NCBI GenBank assembly: GCA_036924085.1
Contig: JAVGWX010000014.1
Span: 33,733,936-33,797,935, forward strand
DNA length: 64,000 nucleotides
Reading direction: 5' to 3'
From: Ariolimax columbianus
Taxonomy: Eukaryota; Mollusca; Gastropoda; Stylommatophora; Arionidae
Every line of letters begins with the position of its first letter. The stretch's first letter is position 1. Shown piece after piece: positions 11,171 through 21,521 of the stretch. The notes beneath the pieces were generated by a model. That model saw only the letters and a list, made by a program, of their open reading frames with translations, searched no databases and had not been told where the DNA came from. The translations under genes and the position numbers were made by a program.

Positions 11171-12107
11171 CACATACTTACCAAGTGATCAAACGTTCAA
11201 TTGACTCTGTTGAAGTGTTTATGATTTAACATTTCTGCAGGATGGTATAGCCAGCCCTATGCCCAACTCTCCTTAGTATCCTCTTTGGATATACCTGGCA
11301 GGCACCAGTGTTACTATTCTGTGCACCCCTTTCGGTCCCCGGTAACACTTTGGACAATAATTGGATAGTCTTACATGACACTGCAATAAATCTGTCCTTT
11401 TGGTTTCAGATCTGGCGCCATAGTTTTGGTCACTTCATTGAGCGGCTACCATCCCTTTTCGGTAGGTTCTGCTTGTCAATGTTTATCACATAATGTGGGG
11501 AACTGAGAAGCTAGTCTAGTCAGGCACAACATACTGACCAGGACGTCGCGTCAGGGTCAGATACAATACACTGAACAAGTCCACTATCTCTCTTCCATGT
11601 AGCGTTCCATGGAAACAGGCTGTTTTCAGGGCAGCCTGACTGACGAGATGTGGATTAGTGTGATTCCCAGAGCTATGCAAATGAAGCCAAACATAACCCA
11701 AAAGCCCGGAGGAACGGGGTCCACCTTCATCAACATCATCGGGATGTGAGAACTACAACCAGCCACTTAACGTCTTTTTCAGGACGTACAAAAGAGTCAA
11801 CTTACTCATTGTGGGCATGAAACAACAAACATCACACAATGGGTAAATATATTTGTTTCAATCCTGGTTGTCTGGACGTCATATTTGCTACCTTCAACAC
11901 AATAAATCCTTAACAAGGTGGGCACAAAGTCCCTGGGAAACTAACTTTAAATAATCTCTGTGTGCTGTCCAACATTATTAGCACAGAAGTCCCCCCCCCC
12001 CCCCCCGACATTTCTGACATTTTGGATTGGCTTGGCTTCGTTCGTTCTCAATCTCCCGCTACCAAACCCTGAAAAGGGCTAAAGTAGCAGAATGTAGTCC
12101 AGAGAAC
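11171..12107. other. No gene recognised; contains a C16 homopolymer
   Basis: Mixed-composition sequence without a convincing coding frame. A run of 16 C lies at 11991-12006. The open frame at 11308-11493 has no recognisable motif. I looked here for the missing upstream DHRS4 exons (expected text around VSSIAG) and found none. Confidence 0.5.
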
Positions 12108-12391
12108 GGAATGCGTTGTGTCGTAGTTTACAGCTTGACTGCGATATTTGCATCTTTCGGTCCAACACATCCGACTTCAGCAAGAATTTTTTACTGACCG
12201 GGTTAACATTCCCTCTTAGATCACTTCTCCTTAGCCAGTCTGCCGTTCTGGAGCCTGTTATCCAGGATCCCCGCGTGGAGGTGTAGAAGGGTCTTGGCTT
12301 TTATGTTTCGCTGGCCCTGACGCTAGCAGTCAGCTATGGGTTGCTGACCGCTGCAGCTCATGCGCTGCTCAGCACCTTGATCCCATAAATT
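12108..12391 (+). repeat. Dispersed repeat U1, fragment
   Basis: This begins with GTTGTGTCGTAGTTTACAGC, text shared with 26340, the reverse strand near 20000 and 63630, and runs to CCCATAAATT. Its last ~180 bases match 1194-1377 almost base for base. Unknown class of dispersed repeat. Confidence 0.65.
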
Positions 12392-12698
12392 TTCATTCAC
12401 GTTGTTGGCTGCATTTCGAGCAAGCAACCTCTGACAGCCTTTTTAGGTCAACAACCGTATGTAAGCGGGGATAGAAAAGTGTTTCTTTCACTATATCCCA
12501 GGGCGAATTATCACACATAGCTAAGTCTCGACTTCAACAAGTTGGAGCACCAACGCATTTTGTTCTCCGGTATAAAAGAATTCCTGTACAGAGAGTTTAG
12601 CAGAAGTGGATCTGATATGATATGGGCTCCTGTCCAGACTTGACGAGATGGGAAAATAGTGAAAGGTACAATTTCCTGTCAGTTATTTGTTGTTGCTC
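12392..12698. other. Unique-looking flank of LINE copy C
   Basis: About 300 bases without recognisable features. It immediately precedes the 5' target-site duplication of copy C. Confidence 0.4.
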
Positions 12699-14405
12699 AA
12701 ACCAGCTTTAAAAGCCGCAAACGCCTTTGTCGATCACTATGCCAGAGCAAACCACATCGAGGTCCCTGCAGATAAGCATACAGACATTAGCGAAGAGCTA
12801 AAGGGGCACGAAAACATAAATACGGCTCCTGAAGAGCATATGATGGCCAAACTGACAATGCGCGAAATGGAAGAGGCTATGAGAACACTAAAGAGAAGGA
12901 AATCTCCCGGAAAAGACGGGATAACAAACGAAATGCTGATGGGGCTGGGCCAAACAGCGAAGAAAAAACTACTATCAGTCCTGAACCAAAGCTGGAAAAG
13001 GGGTATTGTACCCCAGGCATGGAAAGATGCAATACTGGTACCAGTACCAAAAACAGGAAAGGACAAAACAGATCCGAATGGATACAGGCCCATAAGCCTA
13101 CTGAGCTGTGTCGGCGAGCTGATGGAACGGATGATAAACACCAGACTGATGTGGCATCTGGAAGAAAAACGAATACTAATTCCACAGCAAGCCGGCTTTA
13201 GACAGCACAGATCCACTGAGGACCAGGTCATCCTCATAGCCCAGGAGATAGAAGATGCCTACCAGGCACAGAAACACACAGTAGCTGTTTGGGTGGATCT
13301 GGAAAAGGCATTTGACAAAGTCTGGAAGGATGGACTTAGAGTCAAGTTAAGAAGAAGTGATGTTTGTGGGAAGATGTACAAGTGGATCAACCACTACCTC
13401 AAACAAAGAACGGCCAGAGTCCAAGTACAAGGGCAGATGAGCAAAAAGGTGACACTCGAGCAGGGAGTACCCCAAGGGGAAGTACTGTCACCCACACTCT
13501 TCCTGGTATATATAAACGATATCACAGAGAATATACCAAGAAGAGTCCATAGCTCAATGTTTGCAGACGATCTGGCTATGTGGACTTCTGAAAAGAATCT
13601 CACCATAGCAAGAAATCGGATGCAAACGGCCCTAACATCGCTGGAAGAGTGGGCGAACTCATGGCTGGTCAAAATAAACGAGGAGAAAACCACGTGCACA
13701 ATATTCTCGCTCTCATTAAAACCCCAAAGTACCAAATTAAGTCTAAATGGCAAAATCCTGCAGCCAAACGACAACCCAACCTATCTGGGAGTCACATTTG
13801 ATCGGCGCATGACATGGAAAAGTCAGATTGAGAGAAACCGAATGAAAGCCAGAGAAAGAATGGCGATCATGAGGAAACTTGCTGGCACAAGCTGGGGAGC
13901 AGACGAAGGCATACTAAAGAAACTGTACACTGGAAGAGTGAGACCAGTTCTCGAGTATGGCATCGCGGCATGGACAACAGCAGCGAAGGCGAACTTCGAT
14001 AAAGTTAACAAACTTCAAAACCAAGCTATGAGAATCATAACAGGTGGCATGAAGTCAACGCCAATTGTAGAACTTGAAAAGATTACAAAACTGCAATCCA
14101 TGACCGACAGAAGAGACTGCAGAGCCCAGCTGCAGTCAGAGAAACTCCGAAGACTGACGGACCATCCAATGTACCAGAGGCTAAACAATTTGGGAACTGG
14201 GAAACTAAAGCGGAGAAACTTTGCAGAAATAGCCAAAGCAAAGATGCACGAAGATCCCATAAACGCACTAACAACACCAAAACCCATCACTACTGTACGA
14301 AAACCTACTTGGAGGCAGGATATATTTCCAGAGGTGGTAGAAATATACCAGGTATTGCAAACAAAAACTGCCAGACCGAAAAAGAAAGGAGAGACACTAC
14401 CCTAA
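12687..14405 (+). pseudogene. Reverse transcriptase of copy C (572-codon frame)
   Basis: The frame carries the complete RT core: fingers (KSPGKDGITNEMLMGL), GYRPISLLSCVGELMERMI, AGFRQHRSTEDQV, motif A WVDLEKAFDKVW, motif B GVPQGEVLSPTLF, catalytic SSMFADDLAMW, motif D/E EEKTTCTIF and thumb NPTYLGVTFDRRMTWKSQI. The first nine residues (MLLLKPALK) are encoded by host flank and the target duplication, so the start codon is fortuitous. The last ~20 residues, after 14340, are out of frame because of a 1-base deletion. In the intact arrangement (seen at 45437-46801) the chain runs straight on into RNase H. The RT would make cDNA from the element RNA at the nicked target, but this copy also lacks its endonuclease. 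Confidence 0.93.
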
Positions 14406-15268
14406 GCTTCATAACGAAAAGCTACCCAAGCATGGACTGGACCCATGCATACACCGACGGTTCTGTAACAAACACTACACAGAACGGAGGGGCAGGAGCA
14501 TTCCTGAACCTACCAAATGGCAGAAAAATAACACTGTCATTCGCTACTGGTAAGTACACAAGCAATTTCAGAGCGGAGGCAGAGGCACTGAGGGCGGCAG
14601 TGGAAGAAATGGCAACACACAGTGAAAATGAGAGCCACATAGTCTTGCTGACAGATGCTCTCGCCGTAGTCACAGCGCTAAAAAGCCAGAAAAACACTGA
14701 GCTTAATGACTTAAGAGCAGCACTCTGCAAACTGTGCCAGCTGTCCGCACCAAAAAGGGTAGTGGTACAGTGGGTTCCGTCACACTGCAACATCCAAGGC
14801 AACGAGGAGGCAGACAGACTGGCAAAAGAAGGTGCAAGGCTACCACAAACATATACCAGTATGACGTACGAAGAGTCAAAACGGCTTATCAAAGCCAGGT
14901 ACATTACCAAATGGGAAACCGAACATACTGGTTACACCAAAAACGATGCCTATTACCAGTTGAACCGAAGAGAGCAGGTCGTTGTCTTCAGACTTCGCAC
15001 TGGCCACAATAGACTGAGGTACCACCTATTCAACAAATTGAAGATAGGGTGTACCGACGAATGCCCGTGCGGTACTGGTAAAATGACAACTGAACATCTG
15101 CTGCAGAACTGCCCGACATACGGGGATCAGAGAGAGCAGATGTGGCCATTGCCAGTGGAACTGCAAGACAAGCTCTATGGTAGTGGCGAGAGTCTCAGGA
15201 CGACCGCCGCTTTTTTCGAAAAAATAATGGTTGCTGTCTGACTGTGTACGCAGAAGAAGAAGAAGAAG
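12714..15268 (+). mobile_element. I-type LINE copy C, 5'-truncated, best preserved, 15-bp TSD
   Basis: The element lies between two exact copies of AAACCAGCTTTAAAA (12699-12713 and 15269-15283), a textbook target-site duplication. It is 5' truncated just before the RT (first element codons read KAANAFVDHYARANH), keeps RT, RNase H and the C-terminal knuckle, and ends in a short GAA repeat. Compared with the other copies it has one disabling lesion, a single missing A in the A-run at 14341-14343 that puts RNase H in another frame. The few lesions suggest that this is the youngest I-type insertion here. Confidence 0.93.
14309..15241 (+). pseudogene. RNase H and C-terminal knuckle of copy C (310-codon frame)
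   Basis: RNase H removes the RNA strand of RNA/DNA hybrids. Its four acidic positions are readable: Asp in HAYTDGSV, Glu in AEAEALRAA, Asp in LLTDALAVV and Asp in GNEEADRLAKEG, with SHCNIQGN before the last. The tail VVVFRLRTGHNRLRYHLF and ECPCGTGKMTTEHLLQNC gives a Cys-Cys-His-Cys arrangement typical of I-clade C-termini. The frame overlaps the RT frame by ~100 bases only because of the 1-base deletion near 14341; true in-frame homology starts at about residue 10. It stops at 15241, shortly before the GAA tail. Confidence 0.93.
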
Positions 15269-15409
15269 AAACCAGCTTTAAAAAAAATTTAAGATGTTTT
15301 CCTTATGAACTTGTAGTTTATCAATGAAAAAAGAAGATATTAATAATGATGTATAATAATGTGTATAAAATGGTCCTATGAAGCATATACATATTATTTC
15401 AAGGGTTCT

Positions 15410-17475
15410 ACAAGTAGGAAACTTCAATTTGAAAACAAGCGTAAAAAGTGGATAACTAGATTTGTAGTTAAATGTAGAAGAGCTAAAAATAAAGCATGGA
15501 AAAAATATATAGAGGCAGGTAAATCAAAAGAAAACATATTTCAAATATTTGGACAAACAGAACATATCTCAAAAAGCGAATAAAACAGCAAAATTAGGCT
15601 TCGAAAAAAACCTTGTTCAGAGGATCAAGACTGATAGTAAAAGCTTCTCTTATGTTAGAAATAAACAAAGAACGAAGGACAAAGTAGGGCCTCTCAAAGA
15701 CAGTACATGAAAAATAATAAGTGAGAATAGAGAGGCAGCTAATCTGCTCAATCAGTACTTTGGCACAGTCTTCAGAAAAGAGGACTGCTCCAAGATCCCA
15801 GAGCCTATAGATATTTTTCAAAGAGACATGGATACAGCGAGATTAAGATCAACCTGTATTACAGAGGAAATTGTTTGTTTTTTAAATTGGAGGGGTTGAA
15901 AGTGGATAAATGTCCAGGTCAAGATGGTATTCATCCAAAATTGCTGTTTGAAATTAGAGACCAACTAGCAAAACCGTTGGCTATATTATGTTCTCAGTCA
16001 CTTGTAAAAGGGATTGTTCCCCGGGATTGGAAAGATGCAGGAGTGATCCCCTTGTTTAAAAATGACAAAAAATCAGATTCAGCGAATTATAGACCGGTGA
16101 GTTTAACGAGCATAGTCTGTAAATTGTTAGAGTCAATAAACAAAGAAAACATTGTAATGCATTTAGAGAAATTTAATCTAATTAGAAATAGTCAGCATGG
16201 GTTTACTACAGGGAGATCATGCTTAACAAATCTATTAGAATTCATGAAGGAGGTTACCAAAATGATAGATAAAGGGGAGCCAGTGGACGTTATTTATCTA
16301 GATTTTGCAAAGGCCTCCGATAGAGTACCTCATCAAAGACTGTTTCGAAAGTTTAAATCACATGGAATAGGTGGGAAAGCTGCCAAATGGATTGAAAATT
16401 GATTAACATGAAGAAAGCAGACGGTGGTCATAAATAAGGAGTACTCTGAGTGATGTGAGGTGAAAAGTGGAGTGCCACATGACTCGGTTTTTCGATCAAT
16501 TTTGTTCTTGATATATATATTAACGATTTAGACATTGATATGGGATCCATGATTGCGAAATTTGCTAATGACACAAAACAGTGCAGTAGTGTCTCATCTA
16601 AATCAGAAGTGGATATATTGATGTCGGATTTAGATAAAATTCAAGAATGATCTGTAAGCTTGCAAATGGAGTTTAATGTGGATAAATGTACAGTAATCCA
16701 CTTGGGTAGATCCAATATGGAACATAATTAAAGAATGGGAGAGAACAATATTTGAAAGATAGATAAGGAAAAGGACCTAGGGGTTATAATAGATCATACA
16801 GGTAAGGTGAGGGAGCAAGTTAAGGTAGCAGTGAAAAAGACAAATGCAATGTTAGGTATGATAAAAAGAAATATTTAACATAGGAGCAAGGAAGTGATAG
16901 TCAAGCTGTATAAAGCATTAGTTAGACCTAGACTGGAGTACTGTGTATAGGTGTGGAGTCCTTATCATAGAGGGGATATAAACATGCCGGAAAGAATACA
17001 AAAAAGAGCGACAAAGCTGATAGTTGGATTCCAGAATTACAGTTTTGAGGAAAGACTCAGAAAAACCGGCCTACGGTGTCTAGAAGAGAGAAGAATTCGT
17101 GGTGACTTAATACAGGTTTATAAGATGATCAGAGGAATGGATAAATTAGACTATAACAAGTTTTTTTTTTTTTAATACAGCCAACCACAAGAACCAGAGG
17201 GCATCGCTACAAGTTGATGACTAAAGAGAGGTCCAGATTAAAAAGAAAAATTAATATTAATAAGATTAATGAGAAATAATTTTTTTATTCAGAGAGTGGT
17301 GAATGCTTGGAATGCATTGCCACGGAAGGTAGTGGAGGCAATGAAAGTTAATGCATTTACGAATAAATTGGATGCGCATAGCTTTTAGAGCAAAGTGAAG
17401 TAAATGAGACTGGTTGTATACAGACTTTGCAGTCTTCTAAACCAGTATAAAGACGTTAAGTTAAGTAAGTTTCTC
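15410..17475 (+). mobile_element. CR1-like LINE copy 1
   Basis: Frame-broken CR1-clade element. In order: post-endonuclease linker (KRKKWITRFVVKCRRAKNKAW at 15440), ...NYFGTV-type spacer, RT fingers to motif A in the longest frame 15875-16402 (GLKVDKCPGQDGIHPKLL, NYRPVSLTSIVCKLLES, HGFTTGRSCLTNLLEF, VDVIYLDFAKASDRVPHQ), degraded active site (FANDTKQC), thumb, and the CR1 signature C-terminus 16951-17175 (PYHRGDINMPERIQKRATKLIVGFQNYSFEERLRKTGLRCLEERRIRGDL). After an A/T-rich run the 3' UTR ends in GACGTTAAGTTAAGTAAG, a TTAAG-type tail. No endonuclease; many stops. Confidence 0.88.
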
Positions 17476-17924
17476 CAACATGTTTATATTGCTGTGTTGA
17501 TATGATTGATGAATTTCATAATTAGTTCTGTCGATTTTTCTCACTTTGCCATTTTGAAGTTGACTCATGGTAGGAGCTTTAGCTATGGTGCCTTCTCTAC
17601 ATCAGAGATACTCAACCAATGGTCAATTATGGTTCAGTTTTATTTGTTCAGTAATTAGTCATGGAAGTTACAAGAAAACCATTTTTATTTAGGTTTTTAA
17701 AATCCATACACATTATTTATTTCTATTAAATTTGTAAAACACAAAAAAATAATTCAAATAAATGTATAGGTACTAATGTAGATAATATTAGTTATTTTCA
17801 ATATTATATTGTTTGAAATTAACTTTTTGAGTCAGGCAATCTTGGAAAGTGGGGAATGATATTCTGACATTGTGAAAAGGGTGCATGGGATAAGTAAGGT
17901 TGACGACCCCTGATCTGACAAATA
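17476..17924. other. Spacer upstream of the DHRS4 exon, nothing recognised
   Basis: A+T-rich, probably DHRS4 intron sequence. No gene or recurrent repeat recognised. Confidence 0.4.
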
Positions 17925-18195
17925 AGGTAGTGTACCCCAGATCTGCGAAATAAGGTTATGTTCCTCTCATCTGGCAAATAAGGTTGTGTATCCCTGAGCT
18001 GGCAAATAAGGTTATGTCCCTCTCATCTGGCAAATAAGGTTGTGTATCCCTGAGCTGGCAAATAAGGTTATGTCCCTCTCATCTGGCAAATAAGGTTGTG
18101 TATCCCTGAACTGGCAAATAAGGTTGTGTGCCCCTAATCTGGTTAATAAGGTTGTCTCCCTCTGATCTGACAAATGAAGTTGAATATCCCTGATC
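17925..18195 (+). repeat. 56-bp dimeric minisatellite
   Basis: Units of 28 bp (CTGGCAAATAAGGTTGTGTA-type) alternate in two versions to make a 56-bp period: CTGGCAAATAAGGTTGTG recurs at 17971, 18027 and 18083. About nine half-units. A stray half-unit is also present in the hairpin at 20171-20208. Confidence 0.85.
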
Positions 18196-18356
18196 TAGAC
18201 CAAAAGCTAATTGTATTTGTTTGGTGTCACTCTTCCCAGCTGTTCTTGTAGATTCCTGTACAGTTTCTATGTCTCCTTAAATTATCAGCGATTAAATATT
18301 ACCAATGATTCCTGCAAATTAAACCTTTGCTGACAAATATTTTCATATTTCAACAG

Positions 18357-18491
18357 AAGACTGGTGTGTACAGCATCACTAAAACGGCACTGTTGGGGAT
18401 GGTGAAAGCTTTTGTTCCAGAGTTGGCAGCCAAAAATATCAGAATAAATGGTCTAGCTCCTGGCTTAATTGAAACTAAGATGAGTTTTCCT
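18357..18491 (+). CDS. DHRS4: DHRS4-like SDR, internal exon with the active site
   Basis: A 135-base exon, 45 codons, bounded by TTTCAACAG and GTAAGT. The translation includes GVYSITKTALLGMVKAFVPE and NIRINGLAPGLIETKMS. YSITK is the YxxxK catalytic Tyr/Lys of classical short-chain dehydrogenases/reductases; the NxRINGLAPGLIET block is the family's cofactor-side PG motif. The match to vertebrate DHRS4 (peroxisomal NADPH-dependent carbonyl/retinal reductase) is position by position. The exon ends in phase 0 and joins the next exon at 30302. The preceding exons (Rossmann glycine motif, catalytic Ser) are not recognised in the window and are presumably upstream. Substrate specificity cannot be read from this part. 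Confidence 0.9.
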
Positions 18492-18584
18492 GTAAGTTGA
18501 TTGGCTAATTCCTTCAAACCAACTTATCTCTTTCCCAATTTTGTCTAAAGTCAACATTAATTTAAAAAGGTGTTTTAGTGCTAC

Positions 18585-18740
18585 AGTCATAGAGCGCTTG
18601 TTTCTCATGGCGCAGGTTTCGATCCCCATTCTCGCACATTCTGGTGGCCCAGTTATAAATGTGTATCTTGCTTACTGTTAGGGAATAAAAAGCATTGAGG
18701 AAGCGAACTGGTCACCCCACGTCAAACAAAAGGCGACACT
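18585..18740 (+). repeat. Possible tRNA-derived SINE remnant
   Basis: The text ATAGAGCGCTTGTTTCTCATGGCG followed by GCAGGTTTCGATCCCC resembles the A-box side and the B box (GGTTCGANTCC, here with one extra T) of a tRNA-derived SINE. No TSD was found. Lies in DHRS4 intron. Confidence 0.4.
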
Positions 18741-18759
18741 AAGTACAATGAAGTCTTTA

Positions 18760-20060
18760 ACACTTCATCCTTTACAGCAGTGTCCACAGCAGTGACAGTA
18801 TTCGTTTATTGAATAACCTAATCCTATTTTCCTGCAAGATTTCTTCAGAGATCCAAATTGGCAAATGGAGTTGGTAACAAGAGGAAGGATCTTGGCATTG
18901 ACATCTTGGTATGCCCTTCCATCTTTGTTGTTGTTAAGTCCCAAATGGCCTGAGCTTGTGAATGATTTACTGTTTTGTGGCATGTAACAGATAGGGTCAC
19001 TACTACAGCTGGACTGTTTACAGGAAGCCTGTATCCGAGGTTTTGCAGTTGTGATTTCAGTAGTAATGGTTTTGCATGATGAGGTTGCTAGCTAAATGCA
19101 CAACACCTTTTTCGTCATCTGGTACGACATGGTTGAAAGGATACAGTGGGCCTATTCGATGCTCCCTTCCCCAGGATTCACACAGACAAACAGAAATACT
19201 TCAGTAGTGGTCATGCTTTGAAAATAGTTTCACTAGCCTATAAGCCTGCCTGTGACAGGCAATGTAGAGCTTCCATCTAGTCACATAATCGTTTTCGTAC
19301 ACTTTCAGACATCTATTTTAAAACTACCATAATTTCTTAAGTGTACCAGAAGGATTTATAGGGTTTGGAACTAAAGGCCACTTGTTCAAGTAGTTGCCGT
19401 TGTTTCTATTTCGCCCATGGTAAAGAAAACACTTATTCCTTGAGGAAGTTTTGAACTCATGTTCATGTAATCAGATAACCAATATCTATACCACTCTGCC
19501 AGTCATTCCTTTTCCAGATATCAAGGAGTATTTCTTCTTCTTGGGATGGCTGATTGATGTTTGTACCGTCAGGCGATCTCCCACGATAAACTCTAAGATT
19601 GTGTGGAGCTCCTTTTTATCTCCATACACCTTTAAGTTTAGTGTTGAATCAAAAGGGTGGAACTCTTCTTTAGCGGAATTACAGCTGTGAGTTTAGTGTT
19701 GAATCAAAAGCGCGGAGCTCTTCTTTAGCTCAGTACAGTCTTGAGCTTAGTGTTGAATCAAAACACCAGACCAAAGATGCAGCTGAGTGAATAAACTGAT
19801 AGCAGCCAGCGACTCACAGCTAGCTGCTTGTATCAGGGTCAAGGAACCAGAGCTGACAAAGACCATAGTCCACATGCAAGCGGCGCCATTGGAACAGTGT
19901 AATCTGGCTAAGAGCAGAGGGAAGACAAACCATATGCCCATTTAAGCAAGCTGAAACCGTGTGTGTCAGGCATAAAGGCGGATATATCGCAGTTTCGCTG
20001 TAAACTATGACACAACGCCCTTTTCATGACGATTGGCGACAAAGAAGAGAAATAATATGG
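18760..20060 (-). repeat. Dispersed repeat U1, longest undisturbed copy
   Basis: Colinear with 61103-63720, also in minus orientation, and matching 12108-12391 and 26320-26720 in part. The segments shared with the 61-kb copy are the GATGAGGTTGCTAGC block (19080), the palindromic CCTGTGACAGG block (about 19250), a 54-bp tandem motif containing GTTGAATCAAAA (19625-19765), one 33-bp motif (19845-19890) and the GTAAACTATGACACAAC end (19995). It serves as the 'before' state for the SINE insertion and minisatellite growth seen in the 61-kb copy. Lies in DHRS4 intron. Confidence 0.75.
18765..19091 (-). other. Cysteine-rich open frame inside U1 (109 codons, no confirmed start)
   Basis: The minus strand is open from the TAG at 19092-19094 down to a TGA ending at 18765. 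It encodes 11 cysteines, including ASCKQSSCSSDPICYM early and EYCHCCGHCCKG at the end. The first Met is at 18983, after four of the cysteines, so translation from there would be partial. In the adjacent frame upstream (about 19190-19070) the text LYPFNHVVPDDEKGVVHLASNL matches LYPSKNVVPDDKKCVVHEASNL in the 61-kb U1 copy, so some U1 sequence may once have been coding. I recognise no family and assign no function. Confidence 0.3.
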
Positions 20061-20170
20061 TCAGTGAGTCGTCCTCAACGTTTTTGCTCAATCCACACGT
20101 GCCTTACTTAACTTTATCCATACTTAATCTTATCAAAGCTAAACCATATCCATACTTAACATTATCCTCA

Positions 20171-20208
20171 CAAATAAGGTTGAAGACCCCTGTCTTCAAC
20201 CTTATTTG
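20171..20208. repeat. Perfect 17-bp hairpin with CCCT loop
   Basis: CAAATAAGGTTGAAGAC (20171-20187), loop CCCT, then its exact reverse complement (20192-20208). The arm is the AAATAAGGTTG core of the minisatellite at 17925-18195, so this is a fold-back of that repeat. It sits between U1 and CR1 copy 2. Confidence 0.85.
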
Positions 20209-20216
20209 CGGTACTA

Positions 20217-21521
20217 TAGATGTCCATGAAGTCAAAAAGAGGAAGATGAGGAGCTGATTAGTAGCATTGCAAAGGCAAGTGACGGGAAATTATTATTAAT
20301 GGGAGATTTCAACTTTCCAGAAATAAAATGGGATATGGCAGAAGCACTTGTACAGTCAAAAACTTGTGTTAAGTGCATAACTGACAATTTTTTAATTCAA
20401 CATATATAAGCAACCAACAGAGATAGAGTAATTCATCAAAGATTATTTCGAAAGTTAAAATCACATGGAATAGTTGGGGAAGTTGCCAAATGGATTGAAA
20501 ATTGGTTAACAAGAAGAAGGCAGAAGGTGGGCATAAATAAGGAGTACTCTGAGTGATGTGAGGGGAAAAGTGGAGTGCCACATGACTCGGTTTTTCGATC
20601 AATTTTGTTCTTGATATATATATTAACGATTTAGACATTGATATGGGATCCATGATTGCAAAATTTGCTAATGACACAAAACAGTGCAGTAGTGTCTCAT
20701 CTAAAGCAGAAGTGGATATATTGAGGTCAGATTTAGATAAAATTCAAGAATGATCTGTAAGCTTGCAAATGGAGTTTAATGTGGATAAATGTAGTCATCC
20801 ACATGGGTAGATCCAATATGGAACATAATTAAAGAATGGGAGAGAAGAAATATTAGAAAGATAGACAAGGAAAAGGACCTATCGGTTATAATAGATCATA
20901 CATGTAAGGTGAGTGAGCAAGTTCAGGTAGCAGTGAAAAAGGCAAATGCAATGTTAGGTATGATAAAAAGAAATATTTAACATAGAAGGAAGGAAGTGAT
21001 AGTCAATCTGTATAAAGCATTAGTTAGACCTAGATTGGAGTACTGTGTACAGGTGTGGAGTCCTTATCATAGAGGGGATATAAACATGCTGGAAAGAATA
21101 CAAAAAAGAGCGACAAAGATGATAGTGGGATTCCAGAATTACAGTTATGAGAAAAGACAGAAAAAACCGGCCTACAGTGTCTAGATGACTTAATTCAGGT
21201 TTATAAGATGATTAGAGGAATGGATAAATTAGACTATACAATTTTTTTTTAAAATACAGCCACCCACAATAACAAGAGGGCATAGCTACAAGCTGACTAA
21301 AGAGAGGTCCAGATTAGATATTAGGAAATATTTTTTTAGTCAGAGAGTGGTGTCTGCTTGGAATGCATTGCCAGGGGAGGTAGTGGAGGCAGGGACAGTT
21401 AATGCATTTCAGAATAAACTGGATGCGCATAGCTTTTAAAACAAGGTGATGTAAACGTAACTGGTTGTATACAGACTCTGCAGGGTCTTCTAAACCAGTA
21501 TAAAGACGTTAAGTTAGGTTA
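20217..21521 (+). mobile_element. CR1-like LINE copy 2, internally deleted
   Basis: This starts with part of the endonuclease (ELISSIAKASDGKLLLMGDFNFPEIKWDM, containing the GDFN catalytic block). At about 20420 it jumps directly to the end of RT motif A (HQRLFRKLKSHGI), losing about 1.5 kb. The rest is palm (degraded FANDTKQCS), thumb, the PYHRGDINMLERIQKRATKMIVGFQNYSYE C-terminus (20996-21184 frame) and the 3' UTR ending GACGTTAAGTTAGGTTAAG. Multiple stops. CR1 copy 3 begins immediately after it. Confidence 0.85.

Noticed and set aside
11220..11500. A possible upstream DHRS4 exon after TTTCTGCAG at about 11240
   Set aside because: The translation does not match the expected VSSIAG region or any other SDR segment, and no matching donor site keeps phase.
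14309..14405. Programmed frameshift between RT and RNase H in copy C
   Set aside because: Copies A and F have the same region in a single frame, so the overlap is due to a one-base deletion in copy C.
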